Part shown: piece by piece, positions 23,407-35,666 of the stretch
Layout of the letters: each line of letters starts with the position of its first letter
Numbering within the stretch: position 1 is the stretch's first letter
Assembly: GCA_025504975.1 (NCBI GenBank)
Contig: JANUWI010000012.1
Location: 310,001 to 374,000 of the forward strand
Reading direction: 5' to 3'
Source of the DNA: Plenodomus lindquistii
Taxonomy: Eukaryota > Ascomycota > Dothideomycetes > Pleosporales > Leptosphaeriaceae
DNA: 64,000 nt
Program-made: the position numbers and the translations under genes
Notes under the pieces: generated by a model
The model's input: only the letters and a program-made list of their open reading frames with translations
What the model was told of the DNA's origin: nothing
The model's database searches: none

Positions 23407-25288
23407 TGCAGCCCGGCCAAACTCTCTTGTTCCCGCCGAGCAGCGAATAGGGGCTTCTTCCTTCTTTTGCCACAGCGGTCGACTCTACACGAGGTTGCTC
23501 GGGTGCTAAGGAGCCAAGGGTCCGCTAACCGGCAGTGATTGCCCCTCCTCCCACCCGCCGGCCCTCTGCTAGCCACCATCTCTCGGCCAGAAAGCGACTG
23601 CGCTGGCAGCCTTCAATTTGCGCCCGGCTGATCCTCCTGTTAGATCATCACGCCTACAGCGCCGTTAGTCTCTGCGCATGTGTTTCAGATTTCCCCCATC
23701 GTATCGGCCGCACCTGTGGAAATCTCCTGGTGATAGTCCCATGGACAGGTCGCCCATGGCCAGTTCGTAGTGGGGTAAAACGTGGACCGTTACCTGGTAA
23801 AGCATCTTGACTGCTTCCAGGGTCTCTCCCGGCCTGCGCATGGCTATACCGGCCTTGTTCAAGTCCGCTTTGACAGCGGGTGCTCTCTCCAGCGAATAAC
23901 CACACTAATGGGCCGGTTTCCGCACGTGATGCCGCTGCTTCCGGCACGTACAATTGGCAGCCCTGAAGCCGACCAACTGCATGTGGGCAGCTTCACTTTG
24001 AGATCAGCATTGCAACGAGCCAATCTTACACACGCACATATTTGCATTGCGTACACTATGTATCGGCATACGAGTACGATGCATCGTAAATGTGATTCGT
24101 GCGACTTGAGTAGCGTGCAACACTCGCTCGTGACAAGGAAGCCGTTCGTGTCCCCGCGCTTGGACCATCTTCCATCTGGCATACCCTCGCCGACACAATA
24201 ATGCTCATCTGTCAAAGCCGTTTAAATTGCTTCTGTACTTGATAATTCGCTCAAGGGCCGCTTTGATAGCGAGAGACGACGCCCCACTGAAATGGGCAAG
24301 ATTTTCCTCACCGCCATGTACCAAATCGCACCCAGGTAGGTAGAGAGTGCTGGCAAGGCCATGGATGCAACAACAGACAAGATAACGTTGTGGTAAACTG
24401 TCACTGCCAGTGTTCACCCACAAACTCAGTACGATGTAAGAATTATGCAACCTCACTTTTTGCAGCAGTAGATCTCATCTGTTCTTATGCTGTCAAGTTG
24501 AGTTGCTCCCAATCTCATTTCACCCGTCTTTCTCGCAAGTCTTTCTCTCGCTCACTTCAATCATTTTGCAATCTTGACCCAGAAGAGATACTCCAAATAT
24601 CGAAGCTGTACATCTGCCGTTAAGGGGTATCCTTTTCTGTATTTCATGTTCCTTACTCACGTCGCGAAGTGACATGAACGCAAGATTTGGCTAGGGGAAG
24701 ACGACTTCCCACATTCTGCACTACGTAGAAGGTCGCAGATATCGAGTCGTTGTGCTTAACCCACATGGTAAATGCAAGTATCGCCCAAGAGCCTTTCGCC
24801 AAACTCTTGGTGATTGATGCTGACATCAGTAGTGAACGGGCATTTCTGGATTTAGGGACTATACGGACACCGACTCCCTCCGAAGAAACGCTGCCTTCCA
24901 CATTCGAACACCGTCCCGGCTGAAACTACGTCGGAATGGATTCTCAGAAAGGGCTCCAGGGCTCACCTTCCACACGGCCTCGCGCCTTCCCCCAGCAGTT
25001 CCAATGAGTCCACGAAGAGTAGGCTCTCCTCAGCTCGTTGACACACCAAAACCCAAGGCTCAGTGGTTTCCATCTCGACAACATCCGTTCTCAACATCGT
25101 TTCGTCCGAATCATACAAGATTGTTATCTGCCCATCGCTATCAGATATCTCCCTCGTCATCACCTCGCTATCCACTGCACAAGATTGTCTTAAACAACCC
25201 ATTACCGTTCGTTGCCATCTCGCTCCAGTAGTCAGTTTCTCTGCTCCAAGGCCCAGAGTATCTGCTCAAAGATCACCACGGCGTCTCC

Positions 25289-26278
25289 ATGTCAGCACTT
25301 TATATCCCCCGTTACAACTACGTGAACCGCGCACAAATGGATCAACAACTTGCTGCCGCAAGTGCCCAAAACGACGCCCGACGCGCTGCAGAAGCAGCCG
25401 CCGTCCAGCATGAAGCAGACAGCCACCCCAACATGATCGGTGCAGACGAAGCCTACGACGCCTCAAGCAGTACTCCCAGCTCCAACGGGCCCGCCAACAT
25501 GACCCAAGACACCAGCTACGACAGCATGCCTGGTCCCAGCAACTCTCTCGTGGCTGGCCCTGCCTCCCCCCATGGTCCATACCCTCCCAACAGCGCCAAC
25601 AACCCACCTGAGGTACCTACAGCAAGTGACTACAGGCCCCCAACCCGAGGCAACAACCTTCGCACAAGACGCGGATTGATCCCCTCCGTCTCAGCCCCCA
25701 CAAACACATCGCAATCCAACCCGGAAAACCCCTTCACCGACGCCGCCGCAATCCCCATGCACCCAGCCCTAAGAACAGCCCCCTCTCCCGACCGCACCCC
25801 CCTTCTCCCAAGACCCTTCCCGCGCCCAAGATTCCCATACATAACACGCAAAAGCTTCCTCTCCAAGGGCCTGGAAATAACGCACTACCCCCTCGTTGTC
25901 GGCGCCACCTGCCCCATCTGCAAGAGGTTCTTCGATGTGCAGAACAGCCTCGCGCCACGCGAATTGCCACCGCGTGTCATGATGACGGTCAAGCGCTGCG
26001 GATGCAAGTTCCACCACGCCTGTGTGCAGGGCGTCACTGCGCAAAAGTGTCCGAGGTGTGGGGTTAAGTGGTGGAAGAGGGGGTTTGGACAGTGGTTTGC
26101 TGATGTTAGTTTGCAATGTCTTCATCATGGGTTGTATGTGGGCTTGGCTTAGCTGATTTCTTCGGTCTAGTATACTCGCCCGGATTATGTTGTCGCGGCC
26201 GGCAGGCCGGGGAGAGCTCATGTTGCGCCTAGACCACCACACAATACTGGGCCTTTGCCGGTTAGGCGTCTTTTCTAG
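25289..26278 (+). CDS. RING-type zinc-finger protein
   Basis: Exons 25289-26104 and 26171-26278 (66-nt intron, GTTAGT donor, GTCTAG acceptor) give 307 aa. The first ~190 residues are Pro-, Ser-, Asn- and Ala-rich and likely disordered. A cysteine-rich module follows at about 215-265: CPICKRFFDV, then CGCKFHHACV and CPRCGVKWW, spaced like a RING with Cys and His ligands. The second exon adds a basic Pro/Arg-rich tail ending VRRLF. RING modules usually recruit ubiquitin-conjugating enzymes, so an E3 ligase role is inferred; the substrate is unknown. There is no membrane segment. Without the splice the protein ends 17 residues into the intron. Confidence 0.8.
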
Positions 26279-26991
26279 ACGGCTTGGGGGTTGGGTTGCG
26301 TTGGCGTTTTGGAAGTAGTTGGTAGGATCGTTGGTAAGGTGAAAGGTCTGGCTTGGAGTTGGACACGCGGCATGGTTGAAGTCGGCGGCGCTATTTGGTC
26401 GTGATCATCGATATGTCGGCATTGCGGGCGTTGAGCTGAACTCGCTACTGGCTTAGAACGTGGTTTGGCAGATCTTCAAATGGAAGTATCACATGCGTAC
26501 TGCAAAGACCACGCTTACGTTTAGGTACCACCTGGGCAGCATGTTGATCGATCAGGTGATTTGAAACAAACATGTCAAGACACTTGACTGCAACAAACTG
26601 AGCATAGACTCTACTATCGTATTCGAAATCTTATATTTTTTTTTGCGGGAACGTAGAGAACGACACGAAACAAGGGCGCCTCCAGACGCCCCATGGATGA
26701 ACAAGGGTAAATGACGTCAGCGTCTAAATCATAAGCCTCCAGAGAAACCATACAAGAGTACAAGTTTGGAACATGAGAGGCTGGCATTAAAGAAGGGGGC
26801 ATGAATGATGGAAGGCAAGATATGGGAGTCTTTGAAAATTTAGGAGTCTAACGAAGCGCATGCGGCTTTGACCAGCACCCTAAAGTAACCCTCGTACCGT
26901 GAGGAGTGACGGGCTAGGCATATATCCTTCCAAGTTGCGCGCCATGTCATTACCGACCTTAATATCGCCTTTGGAACTAGGTCCAGATGAT
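26279..26991. other. Convergent intergenic stretch
   Basis: 3' flanks of the RING-type gene (plus) and the 14-3-3 gene (minus). Contains a short T run at 26635-26643. No gene recognised. Confidence 0.4.
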
Positions 26992-28001
26992 TTATGCCTT
27001 GGTCTCGGCAGGGGCCTCAGTGGCCTCAGCAGCGGGTGCATCGGTCGCCGGGGGGTCAGCAGGTGCCTCGGCGGAAGGCTCATTCTCGGACGATGTCCAG
27101 AGAGTCTGCTGGGGTTAGTGATATGCTTTCATCAATATACAAATTGTAAACCTACCAAGTTGTCCCGGAGGAGTTGCATAATAAGGGTGGAGTCCTTGTA
27201 GCTCTCCTCAGAAAGAGTGTCAAGCTCTGCAAACTTGTCAGTATTGAATGTGGGGCGCGAGGATTGCAGAACCTACCGGCAATGGCGTCATCGAATGCCT
27301 GCTTGGCCAACTGGCAAGCCTGGTCGGGCGAGTTGAGAATCTCGTAGTAGAAAACGGAGAAGTTCAATGCGAGACCAAGACGGATGGGGTGGGTGGGGGC
27401 GAGGTTTTGGGCAGCAACGTCGGTAGCGGCCTTGTATGCCTCGAGGGACTTGTCGGCGGAAGTCTTGCGCTTGTCACCAACGGCAAACTCGGCGAGGTAA
27501 CGGTGGTAGTCGCCCTTCCTATGTAAGAAGCGTGGTTAGAACGAAGGCAAGTCAATCAGGATGAGAGAGGCTTACATCTTGTGGTAGAAGACCTTGGACT
27601 CGCCGCTCTCAGCAGAGGGAATCAAGTGGCCGTCAAGGCACTCCAGGATATCCTCGCAGATCTTAGCAAGCTCGGCCTCGATCTTCTGGCGGTACTCCTT
27701 GATTAGAGTAACTTGGGTCTCGTTGCCCTTGGACTCCTCCTTCTGCTCAATCGAGGTGACGATTCTCCAGGAAGCGCGACGGGCACCAATGACGTTCTTG
27801 TACGCAACAGAGAGGAGATTTCGCTCCTCGACGGAGAGCTCCTGATCTGCAGAGGCGACGGCCTTCATGTTCTCAACCATCTCTGCACGACTGGGTCAAT
27901 ACTGGCGGTCGCAGCTTAGATGGCTGCTGGCAAGACTCACCCTCATAGCGCTCGGCCTGCTCGGCCAGCTTGGCCAGGTAAACGGAATCTTCGTAACCCA
28001 T
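26992..28001 (-). CDS. 14-3-3 family protein
   Basis: Five exons (28001-27941, 27882-27576, 27518-27277, 27226-27156, 27105-26992) give 264 aa. The whole family signature is there: YLAKLAEQAERYE, RNLLSVAYKNVIGARRASWR, KVFYHKMKGDYHRYLAEF with the phosphopeptide-binding Arg and Tyr, NFSVFYYEILNSPDQACQLAKQAFDDAI and SYKDSTLIMQLLRDN. The tail after TLWTSSE is rich in Ala, Glu, Pro and Thr, as in fungal members. It binds phosphoserine or phosphothreonine motifs as a dimer in the cytoplasm and regulates growth, polarity and stress signalling. The last acceptor is a CAGCAG pair; use of the first would insert one Gln. The order of exons is typical of ascomycete orthologues. Confidence 0.96.
27106..27111 (-). 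other. NAGNAG tandem splice acceptor in the 14-3-3 gene
   Basis: The minus strand reads CCCCAGCAG before ACTCTCTGG. Either AG keeps the frame; the downstream one gives the conserved DNLTLWTS, the upstream one DNLQTLWTS. Confidence 0.6.
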
Positions 28002-29479
28002 TGTGATGTTGGTCTGCTGCACTGTTAGCAATTGTGCATGCGATGTCAGCGCGCGAACGAGATGTGTCGAGTGTGAGTGATCGCAGCATCTCGGGGTCTC
28101 AGCAAAGCCGCCCGCCCCTCGACGCGCGCCCTCTGCTGTAGACAGGGAAAAGTGCCATTTTCCGTCACCGCCGATTGCTCGTCGGGCGCAGACTGCGGAG
28201 CGAGCTCGGCTGGGCGGCAAAGGGAGCTGCGTCGCTTGCGTGCGTGTGCTCTGGGCGCGCAGGCAGCAGGGCGCAAGGAGAGGAGGGGCGGCGTGTGCGG
28301 CTTTGCTGGTGCTGGGCCGCCTCACCGTCGCACGCTGGCGATGCCGGCCACAACAACGGCGGGGGGATGCGGAGCTGGCGGCTTCTAGAGACTTGCTGTT
28401 GCTGTGCCCATGGTGCAGGCAGGCAGGCGTGGGCGTAGGCCGTGGCAGCGCAGATTGCAAGCCGGTCCGCGGTCTCGGGGGGGGGAGTGACGAAATGCGG
28501 TGGGGTACTTACGAGAGCGAGTTTGGTGGGCGAGGGAGCAAGTGTGTAGAGGCGTGGGCGATGAAAGGGTGGTGCAAGACGGCTGACAGGAGACTGGAGC
28601 AAGAAATCACTGGTCGGCAGACGGCTTGTGTGGTTGAGTTATCAGGAGGAGGGGACTTCGCTGCGTCAAGGACCCGACCAGGCTTGGCGCAGATCACGCC
28701 TGCCTGCACTTGGGTCGTTTCACACAGCCCAGAACACCCATTTCGACAGGGCAGGCTCGCCCGTCACCGCCACGGCGGCCAATTCATGTCATGCCTCTAG
28801 CCTCGCCAGTAGTGCTCTTATTATGCCTTTCCAGAGCCGCCACATGAGGCTCGCAGGTGTTGAGCCTGACAGCTGCTGCCCCGCAGTACCAGTGATTCCA
28901 TGACAACTACAACAGGTCAAGACTTTCACCACCACCAAACATTCCGTTTCACCGTTGAGAAGTGGGTTTGCTGAGTCACACTGTCATCACGTAGTGTAGC
29001 TCCATGCGCGGACATATTCCATGTTCATCTGCTCTTAGCAAGACGCTGTAATGCTCCGTCTGGAGCTTCTTGAATCAAATCCTTCACTTCTGGGAAAGTA
29101 GATAAGACGCTTCCAAAAGTCCCCTTCAGTTTGTACAAGCGTGTAGTCCTTCGAGTACTAGGTTGGTGGTCGAATGGTGCACGCAATGCTTACACAGACG
29201 ACTCTCCGTACCAGCAAGCACCCCGTTAAGAGCTCACCCTCTGAACTGTAGTATGCAAGCAGCCCCTTGCTGCATAAAATTAGACATAGGCCTCGCAATG
29301 CAGTGGTTTGGCAACAGACCGGGAGTGAACAGATCATCACATGATCCACCAGCGATGACGCCGTAGACGGTCCAAGCTCCTCACCTGCGAACCAAGCCCA
29401 TCACTCCATCTTACCACCAGCAATTGACATATAGCCAGCCACCCTTTCCCGTCTCCAATCCCTCACCAAACTAAACATT
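28002..29479. other. Divergent upstream region of 14-3-3 and ATPase-inhibitor genes
   Basis: 1.48 kb, GC-rich from about 28080 to 28460 with several open frames on both strands caused by composition. A leader intron for the 14-3-3 gene could lie here but cannot be fixed from sequence. No other gene recognised. Confidence 0.4.
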
Positions 29480-30091
29480 ATGCTTCGCACACAAATCATC
29501 AAGAGCGCGCGCTCTTTCGCCGCTCCCCGCGCCTTCTCGACCTCTGCTCTGCGCATGACCGAGGGTGCCACCGGCTCGGGCGCCTCAAGGCCTACCGGAA
29601 GTGCTGGAGGGTGCGAATGTCCACATACCAGATTGTAGCGTCAATGTCTGACTTTGATCACAGTGATGCTTTCACCAAGCGTGAGGCCGCCGCCGAGGAG
29701 CTCTACATCCGCCAGGAAGAGAAGGCAAAGTACGTTCACACCACCCATCCGCGCATCGGAGACAGTCCACAAGGCACATATGCAAGAGGATGACGGTTAC
29801 AATGAAGAAGATGAACAATGCTAATACATGCGCCAGGCTCAGGGCAATCAAGGAGAAGCTCAAGCAGCAGAGACAGCACATTGAGGATCTCGACAAGCAC
29901 ATGTTAGTTCTCCATCCCCTCCCGGTGCCCCACCTCGTATTCTCCCCCATCAGCACCAGCACCAGCACCTCCAATCCCACCACACCCTTCTTCCCTCCAC
30001 AAATTCTCTCAAACCTGAAATGTACAACACTGACACCCTTCCCAGCGACGATGTGATTAACGAGGGCAGCTCCCAGGGCGAGCAGAAGTAA
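29480..30091 (+). CDS. INH1: Mitochondrial F1F0-ATPase inhibitor (IATP/INH1)
   Basis: Four short exons (29480-29610, 29664-29729, 29837-29902, 30046-30091) give 102 aa. The first ~30 residues are a mitochondrial presequence (basic, Ser/Ala-rich, no acidic residues: MLRTQIIKSARSFAAPRAFS). The inhibitory core DAFTKREAAAEELYIRQEEK and the C-terminal coiled coil LKQQRQHIEDLDKHI follow, matching fungal Inh1. It binds the F1 catalytic interface at low matrix pH and stops ATP hydrolysis when respiration fails. Each splice junction falls inside a codon and restores the family sequence, so the small exons are credible despite introns of 53, 107 and 143 nt. Confidence 0.92.
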
Positions 30092-30832
30092 GCACCACTC
30101 TTCCCAGTGCGCTGCGATCCTTTCTTGTCGTGTCCAGGAATTGTAGATATATACATGTAGTAGCATAGAGAAAGGGAGAGAGCAGACAGCATCTTCGGCT
30201 GACCTCTGGGTCTCGTATCTAGCCACATCTAAGACGTCGCGAAACGGCCTCGACCGAATCGACCGTGGATCCCCACAGAATGAGACGAATATAAAAATGA
30301 AGTCGAGTATGTTGAAGTTGAGTTTCCCCATGGCCAGCACTGTAAATTGAAAACGACGATCCAAGGTTGAAATTGAGGTTTATGAGAATGATTACGACAT
30401 GAGTTGACCGCTTTGTCGTCCAGTAGTACTGCCCTTTATTTTACTAGATTGATACCAGACGAACGAATATCAGGAGATTCTCCCAGATGTCAGAAGCAGA
30501 AAGACGATGCCAATTGTGATGGTTCCACAACGACGTCGAGTTGTCAAGCTGCCTACACCAGAAAAAAGCGAAATGTGCTGACATCTAACCTCTGTCAAAT
30601 GCACGACTAACTAGCCATCGTCCCACAATGCAAAACCAGTAACCACGAGAAGCAGAAGCAGAGCACAATCCGCATACCAACACTCACACACAACTCAAAA
30701 AATTAGTCTCACAATCCAACACGCAGCATCCAAACAGACACATACACATCACATCTATAGCATTACTACCCAACCCCCCCCCCCCAACCACCCACATCTT
30801 TTCCTCCCGCAATTACTAAACACAAAAACGAT
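30092..30832. other. Convergent intergenic stretch
   Basis: 3' flanks of the ATPase-inhibitor gene and the DUF5102 gene. Contains a poly-C run at about 30775-30786. No gene recognised. Confidence 0.4.
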
Positions 30833-32543
30833 TCATCTCAACTTCTTAGCATGAGCAACCAAACTTTCAATAACCTGCTCAAACGCATCCTTATCCCCCA
30901 ACGCACTCTCCAACCTCTTCTGCCAATAAACCTCCACCTCCTTCGCCCTCGTCACCAGCTCCGCCAACCGCAGAACATGCGCCTCCAACTCGTCCTTTGT
31001 GAAATTCTGCAACGCAGCATCCGTAGTCGCACACAACATGCTCGTGCTACTAATATCCAACTCGGGAGGGGGCGGCGGCCCCTTTCTCTTGCGATTTTCT
31101 TGTTTTGAAATCGATGTGTCGGAATTAAGAGATGTGGTCGAGGCATTTTCGCCTTCTTTTTTCACGCGGGAGAGGCGGTTGCCGTCGGATGAGGGGCGGG
31201 GGGAGCGGTCGCCGGGGATGTGGATGGAGGGGAGGATGAGTTTTTTTTGCTTGGAGGCCGGGAGGATTTCGTCTAGGTCGACGGGGACGCCGAGGGAGAC
31301 GAGGAAGAGGCGGCGGATGCGCGAACGGACCCAGTCTGGGGGTTGGAGGGGGGGTGGTGCGACGAGTTGGGTCCAGAGCGAGTGGCTGCGTTCGCTGAGG
31401 AAGATGGAGCGTGGGGGGTCGAGGTCAGTGGATAGGGTGGGGATGTCTTGGGTGGGGTATATGGCGTCGATGTAGGGGGTTGTGGCTGAGGTTATGGAGT
31501 CGAGGGTTGTGAGAGTGGCGAAGTCAAGGACGGGCTGTTGCAGAGGGGATATATGTTAGTGCATGTTCATGTGTGTTGATCACGGTAGCAGAGGGCAATT
31601 GGGAGACAAAGAGAATGCGTGTATGCTAGGGCTAGAATTCTGATTACTTACAGGACCTGGTGAAGGGGCAGGTACCGGAGGTTGATGTGATGGGGGATTA
31701 TCAAATGTAGTCTCTGCCTCGTGCTCGCCTTGCTGAAACCCATCGTCAAAGTCCCCAAAGTCATCTTCGTCCCCGCCCTCTTCGAACTCGTCAAAGTCTC
31801 CAAATCCGTCGTCGTCGTCGTCGTCTGACGCATCTCCGTCATGTTCCTCGTCGTATGGCTCGTGTACCGCGTCAGCCTCGTCGAGATTGTTGAGGGAAGT
31901 CTCGGATGCGCCGTCGATGGTGGTGGTGGTGTTTACGGGAGACCTATCAAGCGAGGCAGTTGGCGACCCTTCTTCCGTCAATGGTACGCAGGAGGCACCA
32001 AGGAAATGCCCTACGTACCTAGAGTCTTGCTCTGGGGCGGCTGGGGGATCTTGACAATGACGTCAGGTTCGGCGTCGGCGAGACGTTGTTGGTGTGCGAG
32101 GGTACCGGGGACTTCGCCGTGGGCGGGCTCGTCGTCTACTCGCTCGACAATGGTCTTGGGGACTGGCGTGCCTCCCGGCGTCAGAGGGCGGTCACTGATG
32201 CTCACTCTCGAGGCACTGCGGCTTCGCGAGCCCTCTGGTACAATTTCGACCTCGTCGGGGACGGCATCCTGTGTTCGCATGTTGTAGGCATCTGTGCCGG
32301 GAACTTCGCCGTGGGCAGGCTCATCGTCTACACGCTCCACACGAGTGATTGGGATGGGAGAGGTGGCGTCGTTGCGGAGGGCGCGCCCTTCGGAGGCGTC
32401 AGAGAAGTGCTCATCGCTCGACTCGACTGGAAGCTGTTAGGGGTGCACGGCATGTTGCTACGTGAATTGAACACACCAAGCTCCTTCGCGCCCGGGTCCT
32501 CGAGTTCGACGCTCTTACGCGGGGGGGCGAGCTCGTCTGGCAT
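30833..32543 (-). CDS. DUF5102/Laa2-like AP-1 accessory protein
   Basis: Exons 32543-32519, 32426-32019, 31971-31652 and 31534-30833 (introns 92, 47 and 117 nt) give 484 aa. The first exon codes only MPDELAPP plus one base; splicing leads to LESSDEHFSDASEG. An acidic middle part carries FGDFDEFEEGG and FGDFDDGF, motifs of the type that bind the gamma-ear of the AP-1 clathrin adaptor. The C-terminal half (PVLDFATLTTLDSI, VRSRIRRLFLVSLGVPVDL, and a final coiled coil VEVYWQKRLESALGDKD) resembles the fungal DUF5102 family that includes yeast Laa2. It likely helps AP-1 on the trans-Golgi network. Thirteen or more residues (VERVDDEPAHGEVPGT) are repeated ~65 residues apart. Confidence 0.8.
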
Positions 32544-33070
32544 GCTGGGCTGGCGCTTGTGGCGTTGATGGAGTGGTATGTGTTGACGGTGCAATTGTAG
32601 AGCTATGGGAAATTGGTGCAAAGGCAAGAGAAGCACGGCACAACAGCAGGCGATACAAGCGTGTGCTGCGCCTCGAATGGTGTAAGGTGTCGTCGTGGGG
32701 TCTCAAGCGCGGCGGTATGGGCCTAGCGGGGGGAGTGCTGGACGTCTTAGTGGTCTGGAATCGCCCTTCCTTGCCAGGGGAGCAGCGCGGAGTTTGGGCT
32801 GCAGGCTGCGCCGACGACGCTAGTAGTTTGCAGCTGTTTGCCCAGGTCCATGCATGGCACTTTTGGCAGCTGCAACCTCAACCTACGCGCCGAGACTGCC
32901 AATATCCACCAGCTTGCCCAACTCTATACAGTCTCTCTGTTGCGCGGATATTGCAGCGCGTGTCTGTCTTGTTGCGGCGCCCATTCCGCTTCCATTGCGC
33001 GCTCCAACACCCTTCTGGACCATTTCTTGCGCCTCGTCCACCACTCAACGTCGTAAACAACACCGCCGTC
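32544..33070. promoter_or_regulatory. Shared divergent upstream region, DUF5102 and NSP1 genes
   Basis: 527 bp between two start codons on opposite strands, so it must hold both promoters. No specific factor site was identified. The open frame running through it into NSP1 on the plus strand is judged to be leader. Confidence 0.5.
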
Positions 33071-35322
33071 ATGGCCTTCAGCTTCGGAGCCAACAACAAC
33101 AATAACAGCAGCGGCACCGCCAACAAGCCGCTGTTTGGCGCTGCGACGGGCTCATCTGCCGGCGCGACTCCCAGCCTCTTCGGCACCGCCAACAACACGA
33201 CCTCGGGCGCGTCAAGCAGCGGTCTTTTTGGCACCGCCGCGAACACAGCGACAGGGTCATCGAGCGTCTTTGGTGGAGGCGCTTCAAGCACCCCCGCGAG
33301 CAAGCCAGCTAGTGGCCTGTTTGGCGGTGCGGCCACATCTAGCACGCCAGCGAGTTCCGGCTTCAGTTTTGGCAAGCCCAGCGGCGATGCGTCAAAGCCT
33401 GCTGCAAATCTCTTTGGGGGCGCCGGTGCTGGTACGGGCGGTGCAGCGACCTCTGGAGCACCCTCGTTCGGCTTCAATCAAACATCCGGTACGTCGTTGA
33501 CTCTGCTTAACGAAAGATTCGAGACCTTACTGACACGCTGAATCAGGCGCCACACCGACAGCAACGCCCGCAGCAAACAAGACGTCCTTCTTCCCTTCAA
33601 CTACACCCGCTGGGCCCCCTCCAGGCCCTAACCTATTCGGCGGTAACAGCAACCAAGCAGGCGGCGCTGCTCAGTCCGGATCGTCTTTGTTCGGCCAACA
33701 AAACAGCCAGTCTGCAAGCACACCACTCAGTGGAATGTTCAACCAAGGCCAAAAACCAGCAACAACTTCTACATCAGCTGCCCCAAACTTATTCGGTGGC
33801 GCACTCGGGAAACCTCTGGGCAGCTCTACCCCAACATCTGGCCTGTTCGGCAGCACTCCCGCTTCCTCTGATGCGAACAAGCCTGCCACGCCCACGACCT
33901 CTGCGCCTGCAGGTGGCCTCTTCGGTGCAACTCCCCAAACAGCCACTTCTGGCGCACAAGAAGGCCAGGCTGCTCCCAAGTCTCTCTTTGGTGGTATAGG
34001 AGGCTCCACTCCCTCGTCAACACCACCAACTTCACTAGGATTCAATCTCGGTTCGACACCTGCCTCGACAGGCTCTACGCCAAACCTAGGGGGTAACACA
34101 GCGGCTCCAGCATCATCTGCACCTGCTGGCAATAGCCTCTTCGCCGGTGCGGGCGGCACACCAGCACCTGCAGGTGGTAGCAACACTTTCAGCTGGGGCA
34201 AACCTTCTGCGTCCACACCTGCTGCTACAACAGCGACCAGCGGCGCGACTACCACTGCCACTAGCGGTCCTGCCACCACCACAGCAACAGCCGCCCCAGC
34301 ATTCAGTCTCGGAGGCGGAAGCTCTGCAACCTCCGCATCTGGCGCAGGAGCAACCTCGGGTGCACCTACAAGTCTCTTCTCCACCAAGCCGGCGACGACT
34401 GGAGCACCACCTGCAACCTCGACAGCCACCTCCCAGCCCTCTGGTGGTCCTGCAGCGCCCCCAGCGACAGGCGGAGGTGGTGCGGCTAACATGGCTGGCT
34501 CTACTGCGGGGCCCGCACCATCTGCGCAATCCCGCTTGAAGAACAAGTCTATGGATGAGATCATCACGCGATGGGCAGCTGATCTTTCCAAGTACCAGAA
34601 GGAGTTTCAATCACAAGCCGAGACTGTCGCGTCATGGGACCGTGCCCTAGTCGAGAACTCTGACAAAGTCCGCCAACTGTACTCCAAGACTTTCCAGGCA
34701 GAGCGTGATGCCGCAGAAGTGGAGAGACAACTGACAATGATGGAGGAGAACCAGCAAGAACTCGACTCGTACCTCGATCGATATGAGAAGGAGATTGACA
34801 ACTTGATGAACTCGCACGGCGTCAGTGGGAAGAGCGAGAGTTTGCGTGGCCCTGACCAGGAGCGTGAGCGAACGTAGGTTCATTTGATCATGGAGTCTGA
34901 AAATCAATCGCTGACAACGGGACAGGTACAAACTTGCAGAAAAGCTCCAAGACCGACTCAACGAGCTCAACAAGGATCTCACTGAGATGATTGAGGAAAT
35001 CAACACTACATCACAGACCCTCAGCAAGACTGGCAAACCAGACGATCCCGTATGTGCTCCTTACTGCATACCAAGTTACATGGGTAGCTTACTAACGATA
35101 CCACAGTTGACCAAGGTCGTCCGCGTCCTGAACACCCAACTCGCACAGCTCCAGCTCATCGACTCGGGCGCCTCCCAACTCCAAGACAAGATCAACAAGG
35201 CACAGAAGGAAACCCAGCGCGTGGGGTCAAATGGCTGGAATGGGCTAGGGAGCGATCCCACAGAGGACTTTTACCGAAGTTATAGGGGAAACCGGACGGA
35301 GAAATTTGGTGGGGTGTCGTAA
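33071..35322 (+). CDS. NSP1: Nucleoporin NSP1 (FG repeats plus Nsp1_C coiled coil)
   Basis: Exons 33071-33488, 33547-34873, 34926-35049 and 35107-35322 (introns 58, 52, 57 nt) encode 694 aa. The N-terminal ~480 residues are Ala-, Thr-, Ser- and Gly-rich with many FG-type repeats (FSFGANN, LFGAATG, SLFGTAN, GLFGG, NLFGG). From MDEIITRWAADLSKYQKEF the protein becomes a long coiled coil matching Nsp1_C, including LYSKTFQAERDAAEVERQL and DPTEDFYRSYRG near the end. NSP1 (Nup62 in animals) forms the central transport channel of the nuclear pore with Nup57 and Nup49 and also works with Nup82. The low-complexity part generates long antisense open frames, which are not genes. Confidence 0.95.
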
Positions 35323-35666
35323 AGTTGAGAGAGAACGACTGAAGGGAAGTACCAGTAATTGATAACCATGACTTTGGTTTTTGGGTCAGAAAGGGATGCA
35401 GGAGTTTGTATAGTATGGTGCACGAGGTTACGGACGTTACTCAGGTGGTCACGAGGCATTTTCGCTGAACGTTGATATACACACGTTGAAGCAATCAGAG
35501 AATTGTGAAGACATCGACAGTTGTTTCAAGAGGGGACCACTAGTTGCGATCCAAACATGGAAAATTGTCCTCGTCTGAATTGTTCCCGAAATATGAAAGC
35601 CTCCCACCCATGTACGCCGTGAAGAATGCAATCCCGTCATCCCATTGGTAACATCCGTCTCTCCTT
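35323..35666. other. Convergent intergenic stretch
   Basis: 344 bp between the NSP1 stop and the DUS3 stop. No gene or repeat recognised; presumably both 3' ends. Confidence 0.45.

Larger units (their letters stand above)
22390..25288. other. Long divergent upstream region of nik1 and the RING-type gene
   Basis: 2.9 kb without a convincing gene. It contains two short tandem repeats (22492-22556 and 23353-23406). Open frames such as 22667-23275 and 23782-24201 have neither domains nor consistent composition. A long transcribed leader for either gene is possible but not visible in sequence alone. Confidence 0.4.

Noticed and set aside
32573..33070. Extension of NSP1 to an upstream start
   Set aside because: Residues before MAFSFGANN have no nucleoporin character, and the region must also hold the promoter of the divergent gene.
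33671..34591. 306-codon minus-strand open frame rich in Ala, Val and Pro
   Set aside because: Antisense of the low-complexity FG region of NSP1; a composition artefact.
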